DNA of 64,000 nucleotides from VXRJ01 sp964636705. Its GTDB lineage: Bacteria; Acidobacteriota; Vicinamibacteria; Vicinamibacterales; UBA8438. How positions within the stretch are numbered: the stretch's first letter is position 1; the number at the start of each line of letters is the position of its first letter. Positions 17,352 through 24,732 of this stretch are shown in pieces. The position numbers and the translations under genes are program-made. The notes beneath the pieces are model-generated. The model made no database searches, was not told the origin of the DNA, and saw only the letters and a list, made by a program, of their open reading frames with translations. The stretch covers positions 164,257-228,256 of the forward strand of contig CAZWUJ010000002.1 of assembly GCA_964636705.1 (NCBI GenBank), written 5' to 3'.

Positions 17352-17843
17352 ATGAATGCTCAGACTCAACACATCCGCGAAGCGCTCAGCGCACACGAAT
17401 CACTGGCTACGGACCGAGGCCGCGTTCTTGGGCAGATCGTGTTCTGCGAAGGATGTTGCTGCGGTCGGACAGACAAGGGGTTCAAGCCGGTTCCCCGCGA
17501 CTGGATCAAGCAGCAATGGAAAGACGAGAAGCTCAACAAGTCGGTGCAACTGTCGATCTCCGGATGCCTTGGCCCGTGCGATCTGGCCAACGTCTGTTGT
17601 GTCATCTCACCCGAGGGGATGCAGTGGTTTGGAGGTCTTCAGGAACAGTGGCAATACGACTTGCTTCTGGATTGGGCCCACGCCTCGCGTGATGCGGGTG
17701 TCTTGCTCGAGTTGCCGGATGAACTGGATCGCCACCGGTTTGAACGGTTCGCTGTCGGGTGTGGCTCGTTCGCGGTAGGAGCCACCCCACTCGTTCATGA
17801 AGGTCCAACGGCAACGCGCACTCCCTCTTCGGTGCGGTGTTGA
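17352..17843 (+). CDS. Thioredoxin-like 2Fe-2S ferredoxin (cobalamin-cluster type)
   Basis: 163 residues. Cysteine pattern F-C-E-G-C-C-C-G-R-T-D-K-G-F near residue 32-45 and SGCLGPCDLANVCCV near 75-89 are typical of (2Fe-2S) ferredoxin-domain proteins often encoded beside cobalt chelatase genes. VPRDWIKQQWK and DELDRHRFERF also fit. No chelatase or cobalamin gene is in this window, so it is an orphan here. The last 25 residues (VGCGSFAVGATPLVHEG..) look less conserved. It is separated from the quinoprotein by 107 bp, where I see no other gene. Confidence 0.6.
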   Translation: MNAQTQHIREALSAHESLATDRGRVLGQIVFCEGCCCGRTDKGFKPVPRDWIKQQWKDEKLNKSVQLSISGCLGPCDLANVCCVISPEGMQWFGGLQEQWQYDLLLDWAHASRDAGVLLELPDELDRHRFERFAVGCGSFAVGATPLVHEGPTATRTPSSVRC

Positions 17844-17875
17844 GCGTGGACAACCGCCCTCGTGCGCCGAACGCC

Positions 17876-19912
17876 CTACTGGCCAGTGGGGTCGGCGACC
17901 GCCGTGGAGCCCCAGGCCGCCCTCCACGCCGCGGCGGCGGACTCCTTGAGCGTCTCGGCGTCGGCCGGCAGCAGATACCGCTCGGCGACGAGCGCGTCCG
18001 CCGCTTCACTGTAGCGCCTCACGTACTCCGCCTCGCCACCGGGATAGCGCTCCTCCAGCGAGAGTCGCGAATCGCCAGTTTCGACGCGCTCCGCCCTGGT
18101 GCGCGGAAAGGCGATCATTGAGCCGTTCACGCCGCACAAGTCCCCTTCCGCGAACCCCGCGGCGCGCACCGCCTTGCCCATCGTCGAGAGCGGCGCCGCC
18201 ACTTCCGGCACGATGACGCCAGCCGTCAGATTGCCGTCCTCGTCGAGGATCGGCACGAACAGCGGATACTTCTCTTCGCTTTCCTTCGGTGGCCAGACGG
18301 AAAAATCACGCACGCCGAGCTCGCTGATCGCAGAGTTGTACGGGCGGTCCGGGATGGTCGGATACTGCTCGCCCTGCTCTTCAACGGCTACCGCCGTCCC
18401 GTCGGCCACCGACGGCGCGCGCGTCGCCGGCGGCTCGACCCCGTCCCGCACCCACTGCACGGTCGCGTCGAACGCGGCGCGGTAGTACGGCCACGGCCGC
18501 ACCGGGTTCCCCGGGTCGCGGCACCCGGCGTCGCCCTGCAGATGGGCGGTCGCGAGCATCCAGTAGCGCACGTTCGCCGGCAGCGCCAGCGCCTGGCCGC
18601 TCGTGTCAGTGAGGATGAGCGAGGCATGGGCGCCGTAGTACTCTGAGTCGGCGTCCACCTGGATGATGTTCGGGCAAGTGCTCGAGGCCGTGCAGGCCGC
18701 CAGCAGCCCGTCGGTCGTGCCCGTCAGCGGATCGGTCGTCGTCGCGAACGTGAACGGGAACTCGTCCATCGGGTAGTTGTGGTCTTCGTGCTGGCGCGTA
18801 TAGCGGCCCGGCTGCGCGAAACGGGCGTTGACGAACATACGGCGGGCGCCGGCGACATACGCCGTCATGCCGTCGAAGACGCGCCGCCCCTCGGCATCCT
18901 CGTTGAACCCCTGGTAGACGAAGTCCCTGACCATCCGGCCGCTCTGCGACGACCCGACGGCTACCACGTGGTCGAGCACCGGCATGCCCTCCACGAAGAG
19001 CGGGCTGGGCGTGCCCCGATCGTCGGCGGAGCGGTAGCGCGCGAACGAGACCCAGTCGCGCATGGCGCCGAACCCCAAGCCGTGCACGATGGGATCCCGA
19101 GCCTCGTACACGAACTCGTAGATCGTCCCCGCATCCGTTCCCGCTGGGGGCCTGACCGCGACCGTCATGTCGTCGACGTAGTCCCACTGGTCGGCCGGAA
19201 CCGTCTGGCGCGGATCGTTCTGGAGCTGGCGATGCGCGAGTGTCGCGGCGGTCTTCTCGAGCGTCGCTGCCGGATACGTCAACCGCCCGAACGCGGCGCC
19301 GGCCGGGTCCTGCCACTCCTCCATCGACGTGCCGGTGATCGCTTGACCGTTGTCCGTGGCAAGCGGGAAAGTCGCCAGCACTGGACGCGGGCTGCCGGCG
19401 CCCGGCGCGCCGTGCAACCAGCCGCTCGATACGAACGTGTAACCCTGGTCCATCAGGAACGCGTTACCGGCGTTGTCGGCCGCATAGCCCCGCCCCGCCT
19501 CGTGAAAGTAACCGAAGACGATGTTGCGGCCGCGGTTGTTGATCTCGTACACCAAGACACCGTTACCCCTCGTGATGTCGACCGGCTTGAGAATGTCGAC
19601 TTCAAAGGTGTACTCGACCAGCCCGTCCGGATTGCGCGGGGCGTTCTGGAGATCGACGATCCCGGCGTTCTGCGGAGCATTCGGATCAGCTACGGCCGTG
19701 GCCGTGCCGAGCAGAATCTCGTAGGCGCCAACCTCACCGAACGACCGTCCGCCGAACGCCGCCTCACGGCTGGTGATGTCGAGCCGGGTGACGCGCGAGT
19801 GTGCGAGCGAAGGCGATGCGGATTCCTCCGCGACGGGCGCACCCGCCCCTTGGCATCCGCTCAGCCCGATGCCCAGTACGACCGTCAACAGATGGCGTCG
19901 GAACCACATCAC
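17876..19912 (-). CDS. Lipoprotein alpha/beta hydrolase (Abhydrolase_10-like)
   Basis: 678 residues. A lipoprotein signal (LGIGLSGCQG, Cys20) puts it on the envelope. The middle holds the nucleophile elbow V-G-S-S-Q-S-G-R near residue 325; the N-terminal third (TSREAAFGGRSFGEVGAYE..) is the beta domain seen in this large-hydrolase family. His may come from the LATAHLQGD region. Family members act on esters, but few have been characterised, so the substrate is not assigned. It lies 66 bp downstream of the outer-membrane barrel gene on the same strand, with a palindromic repeat between them. Confidence 0.8.
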   Translation of the reverse strand: MMWFRRHLLTVVLGIGLSGCQGAGAPVAEESASPSLAHSRVTRLDITSREAAFGGRSFGEVGAYEILLGTATAVADPNAPQNAGIVDLQNAPRNPDGLVEYTFEVDILKPVDITRGNGVLVYEINNRGRNIVFGYFHEAGRGYAADNAGNAFLMDQGYTFVSSGWLHGAPGAGSPRPVLATFPLATDNGQAITGTSMEEWQDPAGAAFGRLTYPAATLEKTAATLAHRQLQNDPRQTVPADQWDYVDDMTVAVRPPAGTDAGTIYEFVYEARDPIVHGLGFGAMRDWVSFARYRSADDRGTPSPLFVEGMPVLDHVVAVGSSQSGRMVRDFVYQGFNEDAEGRRVFDGMTAYVAGARRMFVNARFAQPGRYTRQHEDHNYPMDEFPFTFATTTDPLTGTTDGLLAACTASSTCPNIIQVDADSEYYGAHASLILTDTSGQALALPANVRYWMLATAHLQGDAGCRDPGNPVRPWPYYRAAFDATVQWVRDGVEPPATRAPSVADGTAVAVEEQGEQYPTIPDRPYNSAISELGVRDFSVWPPKESEEKYPLFVPILDEDGNLTAGVIVPEVAAPLSTMGKAVRAAGFAEGDLCGVNGSMIAFPRTRAERVETGDSRLSLEERYPGGEAEYVRRYSEAADALVAERYLLPADAETLKESAAAAWRAAWGSTAVADPTGQ

Positions 19913-19933
19913 TCACCTCCAGCCGCGCCGCCC

Positions 19934-19960
19934 GGTGCGCCGGTCTCCGGACCGGCTTCC
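19934..19960. repeat. Dispersed palindromic repeat, family 1 (copy c, reversed)
   Basis: On the minus strand GCCGGTCCGGAGACCGGC followed by GCACCGGG. It lies between the outer-membrane barrel stop and the lipoprotein hydrolase start. One pair of the stem is G-T. Confidence 0.65.
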
Positions 19961-19978
19961 CGGACGCCCGGGATTTCG

Positions 19979-21340
19979 TCAGAAGGTCCGCGTGAACCCC
20001 CCGCTCGAGCCGCCGAACCGCGAATTCACGACGTTATTGAAGATCGACCCGAACGAGTAGCTGAAGCCGACCCGGAACTGCCACTCGTAGTCGGTGGCGA
20101 GTTGCCGCTGGCGTACCAGGATTTCTTGATCGGACGCCGCCTTGCGCGGGAGGTAGATCTGATCGCGGATGAGTGAGCTGTCAGCCCGCAACGTCAGGAA
20201 GAAACCGCGGAACAGCCGGATATCCAGCGAGCCGAACGCCACGACCCGCCGCTGCTCCGGCGCGTCGAGAAACTGGGAGAACTCGAGCGTCAATTCGCTC
20301 TCGCCCCACGGTTCGTTCACCTCGTACGACGTCTGCACGGCGTGGTTCAGCCGGCGCTCGTCCATAACGTCGAAGATGGTCGGTTCGATGTAGTTGAGCG
20401 CGTTGTAGCCGGCGGTGTACAGCACGGTGAATTGCCGGCGCGTCGATTCGGAGTAGGGGAAAAAGTTGTACTGGAGGGCGGGGGCGGCACGCAGCGACAA
20501 CTCCTGGTTGCGGAACGTACTGTTGACGGCCGAACCACCGACGCCGACACCCATGTGATCGCCCAGGCTCTTGATGAAGCGCACGTCAAGCGACGTGTTG
20601 GTCTGGACGTTCGTGAACGTGGAATCCGTCAGCGTAAACCGGTCGGTGCGGTAGTTCGAGAAGACCCCGAAGCGCATCCGCCATTCTTCCGTGTCGCGGT
20701 TGGCCGAGAACGAGCTGTTGATCGACCGCCTGGACTGGCGCTCCTCCTCATCCCAGCGCCCGTCCACACGTGCGCGAAAGACCCAGAAGTCCCACGGGTC
20801 GTCCTCCGGTTGCGCCGTCACCACCCCCCGCCGCGCCCCGAGCGGCCCCCCGCTCGGCGCGGCGGAAACCTGCAATTGCTGCGCGAGCGGCGTTTGCGCC
20901 GCATAGCGGACGAGTCCGAGGCTCAGCATCTGCGCCAGGCTCTGCCGCTCGCTGTCGTCCGTGTCGTCCTGTGTCGTGAAGAAGACGATTCGATCGTCCA
21001 GCCCCTCGAACTGCTCCAGGCCATAGAAGTCCATCGTCCAGGCACGGCCGCCGCCGCCCGTGCTCTCACGCGTGATCAACACGTGCACTTGCGCGTCGGG
21101 CAGATCGCGGACGTAGTTCACGAACGTGATCTCGCGGCGAAGGTAGTCGTCGTCACACGGACCGCAGTCAAGGAAGACGCGGAGAACATCGGCGCCACTG
21201 CCCTGCTCCGGCTGGGCCGCTAGGGGCACCGCCGCCGGACGCGCGGCCTCCGCCGCCGCCGGGTGGGTGACGGCGTACGAGAGCGTCCCAACGAAGCAGA
21301 CGGAAAGAACGATGACCGAACGGACCGCCGGAAGGCGCAT
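19979..21340 (-). CDS. Outer-membrane beta-barrel with N-terminal Cys-containing domain, function unknown
   Basis: 453 residues with a signal peptide. After it comes a compact domain (about 50-160) starting VFLDCGPCDDDYLRREITFV, with a CxxC pair, then VRDLPDAQVHVLIT and FFTTQDDTDDSERQSLAQML. From about residue 190 the sequence alternates aromatic and polar residues in many strands (WRMRFGVFSNYRTDRFTLTD, FTVLYTAGYNALNYIEP) and ends with a terminal phenylalanine (GGFTRTF), as in outer-membrane barrels. The N-terminal pattern is one I associate with exported proteins of unknown role in Acidobacteria and Gemmatimonadota; that is recall, not a search. Confidence 0.68.
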   Translation of the reverse strand: MRLPAVRSVIVLSVCFVGTLSYAVTHPAAAEAARPAAVPLAAQPEQGSGADVLRVFLDCGPCDDDYLRREITFVNYVRDLPDAQVHVLITRESTGGGGRAWTMDFYGLEQFEGLDDRIVFFTTQDDTDDSERQSLAQMLSLGLVRYAAQTPLAQQLQVSAAPSGGPLGARRGVVTAQPEDDPWDFWVFRARVDGRWDEEERQSRRSINSSFSANRDTEEWRMRFGVFSNYRTDRFTLTDSTFTNVQTNTSLDVRFIKSLGDHMGVGVGGSAVNSTFRNQELSLRAAPALQYNFFPYSESTRRQFTVLYTAGYNALNYIEPTIFDVMDERRLNHAVQTSYEVNEPWGESELTLEFSQFLDAPEQRRVVAFGSLDIRLFRGFFLTLRADSSLIRDQIYLPRKAASDQEILVRQRQLATDYEWQFRVGFSYSFGSIFNNVVNSRFGGSSGGFTRTF

Positions 21341-21353
21341 GGACGCGGCATTG

Positions 21354-21359
21354 TACTAT
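21354..21359 (+). promoter_or_regulatory. -10-like box TACTAT seven bases from start codon
   Basis: TACTAT ends seven bases before the ATG at 21367, so transcription would begin at or next to the start codon. No Shine-Dalgarno sequence fits in the space. This suggests a leaderless mRNA for the fusion gene. Confidence 0.45.
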
Positions 21360-21366
21360 TTCGCCC

Positions 21367-23025
21367 ATGCCCGCCTTGCCCGAGAGGGGCGCGAGCGCGC
21401 CGCCCTTCGAACTGTGTGACGGCGATGGCGCCCCGCACGCGTTGACCCCTGGCGGCAGGGCTTCAACCGAAGCGCCGGCGGCCACGCTGCTCTTTTTCCT
21501 CAAGCAGGACTGCGCGACCTGCAACGTGACGGCGCCGGTGGTCGAGCGGGTCCACCGCGGATTGTCCGGTGCGGGGCTGCGCGTGATCGCCATCTCTCAG
21601 GATGACGCAGAATTCACCCGCGCGTTCGTTGAACGTCACGGCCTGACTTTCCCCTGCGCCCTCGACGCGGACCTGACCGTGTCGGAGGCCTACGGCTTCG
21701 ATGCGGTTCCGGCGCTGGTGCTCGCCGGTCCGGACGGCATGGTGCTGGCAAGCTGTGAAGGTTGGGCCAGGGCCGAGGTTGCCGCCATGGTCGCCCAGGC
21801 GGCCGCGTGCTGCGGCGTCGATGTACCGGCAATCGAGCCTCCGGATGCTCCGCCGCTGCCGGCGATGCGGCCCGGCTGCGGGTCGCGCGTCCACGATCCG
21901 GATGTCGCGCGGAGACTGGCGGCCAGGCGTGCCGCCGGGGCGCTCGCGGCGCGGCGTGTCCGTATCCCCTCCGGTCTCGACCCGTTCGAGTTCCTCGACG
22001 AGCAGGGACTGACCGACGGCCTGCCGGTGGTCCCGCCCACCGCGGAACGCGTGGCGCGGATGCTGGAAGGAACGACACTCCCCCCGGGCGAAGTCGTGGC
22101 GGACGTGCCGCCGAATCTGGTGCCGGCAACCGTCGAGAAGATTGCGATCAACGCCGTCATGGCGGGCTGCCGGCCCGACTACCTGCCGGTCGTCATCGCC
22201 GCCGTCGAGGCCGCATGCACCGACGCGTTCAACCTCCACGGCGTGCTGGCGACGACCTATTTCGTCGGACCGCTGGTCATCGTCAACGGTCCGATAAGGC
22301 AGCGTATCGGTCTCAACTGCGGCCGCAACGTCTTCGGCCAGGGCTCACGCGCGAACGCCACGATCGGCAGGGCGCTGCAGTTGGTGGTCCGCAACGTCGG
22401 CGGCGGGCGTCCGGGTGAAGTGGACATGGCGACCCTTGGCCAGCCCGGTAAGTACACCGCGTGCATCGGCGAGAACGAAGAGTTGAGCTGTTGGGACCCG
22501 CTCCATGTCGAGCGCGGCTTCGATCCCGGCCAGAGCACGGTGACGGTATTCGCGGCGGAGGCGCCGCGCGCCATCCGCGACCAGCTATCCCGCAGCGCGC
22601 GGTCCCTCGCCACGAGCATGGGGATCTCGATGGAAGCGATCGCCCACCTCAAGCTGCACCGCATGGACCAGGCCTTGCTGGTCGTCTCGCCGGAACACGC
22701 ACGAACCTTCGAGCGCGACGGCTACACGAAACGGCAGCTCCGGGAACGGATCCAGGAGGTCACGTCGAGACCGCTCCGCGAGCTGCTCCCGAACGACGAC
22801 TGCGAGAAAGGGATGATCCCAAGGAACATCCCGGTGGATTGGCGCGACGATCACGGCCGGCCGCTTCCCGAGGCCCTCGACAGGCCTCTCCCCAAGTTCC
22901 AGTCGCCCGACCACATCCTGATCGTCGTGGCGGGCGGGACCGCCGGCAAGTTCTCGGCCGCAGTGGGAGGCTGGGCCAGCGGCGGCCTCGGCTCCAAGGC
23001 GGTGACGATAGCGATCGACGAATAG
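21367..23025 (+). CDS. Thioredoxin-like domain fused to uncharacterised UGSC-locus family domain
   Basis: 552 residues. Residues 1-150 are an AhpC/TSA-like thioredoxin fold: FELCDGDGAPHALT, then LLFFLKQDCATCNVTAPVVE with a C-A-T-C redox pair and VIAISQDDAEFTRAFVERHG. Residues 195-552 belong to the same unnamed family as the gene at 26847: shared stretches include LTDGLPVVPPT, AGCRPDYLPVVIAAVEA, FNLHGV.ATT, VNGPIRQRIGLN, RANATIGRA and QPGKYTACIGENEE. The function of this domain is unknown. Its fusion to a thioredoxin fold suggests a redox partner role near the two selenoproteins. A lactonase-like gene on the other strand separates it from them. Confidence 0.75.
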   Translation: MPALPERGASAPPFELCDGDGAPHALTPGGRASTEAPAATLLFFLKQDCATCNVTAPVVERVHRGLSGAGLRVIAISQDDAEFTRAFVERHGLTFPCALDADLTVSEAYGFDAVPALVLAGPDGMVLASCEGWARAEVAAMVAQAAACCGVDVPAIEPPDAPPLPAMRPGCGSRVHDPDVARRLAARRAAGALAARRVRIPSGLDPFEFLDEQGLTDGLPVVPPTAERVARMLEGTTLPPGEVVADVPPNLVPATVEKIAINAVMAGCRPDYLPVVIAAVEAACTDAFNLHGVLATTYFVGPLVIVNGPIRQRIGLNCGRNVFGQGSRANATIGRALQLVVRNVGGGRPGEVDMATLGQPGKYTACIGENEELSCWDPLHVERGFDPGQSTVTVFAAEAPRAIRDQLSRSARSLATSMGISMEAIAHLKLHRMDQALLVVSPEHARTFERDGYTKRQLRERIQEVTSRPLRELLPNDDCEKGMIPRNIPVDWRDDHGRPLPEALDRPLPKFQSPDHILIVVAGGTAGKFSAAVGGWASGGLGSKAVTIAIDE

Positions 23026-23049
23026 ACGGTGCGATGCTGGTGCGCGAGT

Positions 23050-23127
23050 CTTGCCGGCCTGGAGGCCGGCGGACCAGGCACGCGCCACGACTCGCTACAC
23101 CGGTGCGCCGGCCTCCAGGCCGGCAAG
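23050..23127. repeat. Family 1 repeat pair in inverted orientation
   Basis: Two copies of GCCGGCCTGGAGGCCGGC, at 23053-23070 and reversed at 23107-23124, form perfect 22-base arms (23050-23071 and 23106-23127) around a 34-base spacer. It lies between the convergent fusion gene and lactonase-like gene. Such a pair resembles a BIME and could work as a bidirectional terminator. Confidence 0.8.
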
Positions 23128-23135
23128 ACAACTCA

Positions 23136-24053
23136 CTACTCGTAGTACGCCGGCACCTTGTCGAGCTCCTCGAACAGCGCCAGGTCGTGCTCGATCCAGA
23201 ACGTCGCTCCCACCTCCTCCACGAAGGCCTCGATCCGGTCCATCGACGCCAGGGTTTCTTCCCGGTCAGAGTTGAACGTCGGCACGCGGCGATCCGCGCG
23301 GCTCAGGCGGAAATGATAGAGATCGCCCGACAACACGAGAGGACCGGTGTCGGCAAGGTCGAGGAAGAGCACCTGGTGTCCCGGCGTGTGACCTGGCGCC
23401 GAGAGGATGCGGACCCGGCCGTCGCCGAAGACGTCGTGGTCGCCGTCCAGGATGATGCGTTCGGCGTCCCGCATGTTCTCGTAGAGTTCGGACTGCGCCG
23501 CCGGCACATCGCTGGCGCCGCCGAACATCGCCTCGTACTCGGGGCCCTGGACCAGCCAGGTCGCGCCTTCGATCTCGTTGGCCACGCCGACATGGTCGTA
23601 GTGCATGTGGGAGAAGGCCACGTAGTCGAGCGAACTGAGGTCGAAACCGAGATCAACCTCGGCCAACTGGCTGGCCAGCGTCTGGTCGAGCCGGTTGTTG
23701 CCCTGCCAGCCGTCCGCCTCGGCCGTCGACGAGGGGAGGCCGCCGTCCCATAGCATCCGACCGTCCGGATGCTCCACGACGTAGCAGGGCACGATCAGCT
23801 CGCGGACGTCCGTCTCGTCATCTTCGATGCTGAAGGCCTCCAGGGTTTCGAACCGGATGTGGCCGCAGTTGAAGACGTAGAGCCTGAGGGCCGATGCCGG
23901 CGTCTGCTCCGCCGACGGCGCGTCGGGTGCGGGCGCCGGTTGCTCCGACGGCGCGGGCGCCGTGCAGGCGCCGCCGGCGTCTGCCCCGGCCAGCACCGCC
24001 GCCGCGATGACGAGTCTGGTGAGTCTGGTGAGTCTGGTCATTTGGCACTCCAT
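23136..24053 (-). CDS. Exported N-acyl homoserine lactonase-like MBL-fold hydrolase
   Basis: 305 residues. The zinc motif S-H-M-H-Y-D-H-V-G (near residue 150), a further His in APGHTPGHQ and Asp in LSGDLYHF, and a C-terminal HDLALFEEL fit the lactonase branch of the metallo-beta-lactamase superfamily; LYVFNCGHIRFETLEAF is its usual first strand. Unlike cytoplasmic AiiA it has a signal sequence with Cys (AGGACTAP), probably a lipoprotein. ATG 24053 or 24041 may be the start; the second begins a triplicated 9-base repeat encoding T-R-L three times. Acyl-homoserine lactones are the best guess at substrate, but other lactones are possible. Confidence 0.78.
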   Translation of the reverse strand: MECQMTRLTRLTRLVIAAAVLAGADAGGACTAPAPSEQPAPAPDAPSAEQTPASALRLYVFNCGHIRFETLEAFSIEDDETDVRELIVPCYVVEHPDGRMLWDGGLPSSTAEADGWQGNNRLDQTLASQLAEVDLGFDLSSLDYVAFSHMHYDHVGVANEIEGATWLVQGPEYEAMFGGASDVPAAQSELYENMRDAERIILDGDHDVFGDGRVRILSAPGHTPGHQVLFLDLADTGPLVLSGDLYHFRLSRADRRVPTFNSDREETLASMDRIEAFVEEVGATFWIEHDLALFEELDKVPAYYE

Positions 24054-24187
24054 CGCTGCTGTTCACCGGCTGTTCAACGCATAGGATGACACGCCCCGAA
24101 AGACGCTGAACGTCGATGCGCGCTTCCGGATGCGGCGAGAAAATGACGGTGTGCTAGAGTGCGGTCCACTCGCGCGAGAACATCCCG

Positions 24188-24721
24188 GTGAACGAGTCGA
24201 TTGTCATCCTGGACCCGACGGACGAGCGTCAACCCATGGACCGGCAACTGGCCGGCCGGCCGGCCGCGCTGGCCGGTCCGGTGGGGATTGTCGACATCTC
24301 CAAGCCACGCGGTGATGTCTTCTGCGACGAACTGGAGACATTGCTGCGCGCGCAGTCGCCCGGACTCGACGTCGTACGGCTCCGAAAGCCGACGTTTACC
24401 CGGCCGGCGCCCGCCGATCTGCGGGAGGAAGTCGCCGAGAAGTGCCGGACGGTCATTCAGGCGCTTGCCGATTGAGGGTCGTGCACGTCGTGCAGTGTGC
24501 ACGACTTGGTTGACTACGAAGCACGTGGAATTCCAACCGTGATGGTGGCGTCATCGGAGTTCGTCTCGGCCGCCGATCTGCAATCGAACGCGCTCGGCAT
24601 GCCGGGCATCGCGACGCGCGCCGTCTACGTCCCGCACCCGATTCAGGACGCGACGGACGACGAGATGCGCGAGAAGGCGCGCGCGGCGCTCGATGCAATC
24701 ATCGGCGCCGTCACCGCCTGA
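24188..24721 (+). CDS. UGSC-motif selenoprotein 1 (TGA at 24473 read as Sec)
   Basis: 177 residues when the in-frame TGA at 24473-24475 is read as selenocysteine (Sec96). The motif is then U-G-S-C-T-S-C-S-V-H-D, continuing in the same frame through IPTVMVASSEF, LGMPGIATRAVYVPHPIQ to TGA at 24719. The upstream part contains ILDPTDE, VGIVDISK and FTRPAPADLREEVAEKC. The gene at 27998 has the same layout and motif. A SECIS-like hairpin begins 11 bases after the TGA. The start is GTG 24188. UGSC-type (seleno)proteins are an annotated family without known function; a thiol/selenol redox role is likely. Normal gene callers would stop at residue 95. It ends 11 bp before the next gene. Confidence 0.88.
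24487..24505 (+). promoter_or_regulatory. Bacterial SECIS-like hairpin 1
   Basis: GTCGTGCA / GTG loop / TGCACGAC, an eight-pair perfect stem with a G-T containing loop. The loop begins 19 bases after the Sec TGA, in the range for SelB-bound bacterial SECIS elements. An alternative fold pairs GTCGTGCAC (24478-24486) with GTGCACGAC around a ten-base loop. The element is part of the coding sequence. Confidence 0.75.
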
Positions 24722-24732
24722 CTCCCCGAATC

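Noticed and set aside
24015..24041. Phase-variable simple repeat
   Set aside because: The unit is nine bases, so copy-number change does not alter the frame.
24473..24475. TGA as a simple nonsense mutation in a decayed gene
   Set aside because: The same TGA in the same motif occurs in a diverged second gene, downstream frames are open and similar, and both have matched hairpins.
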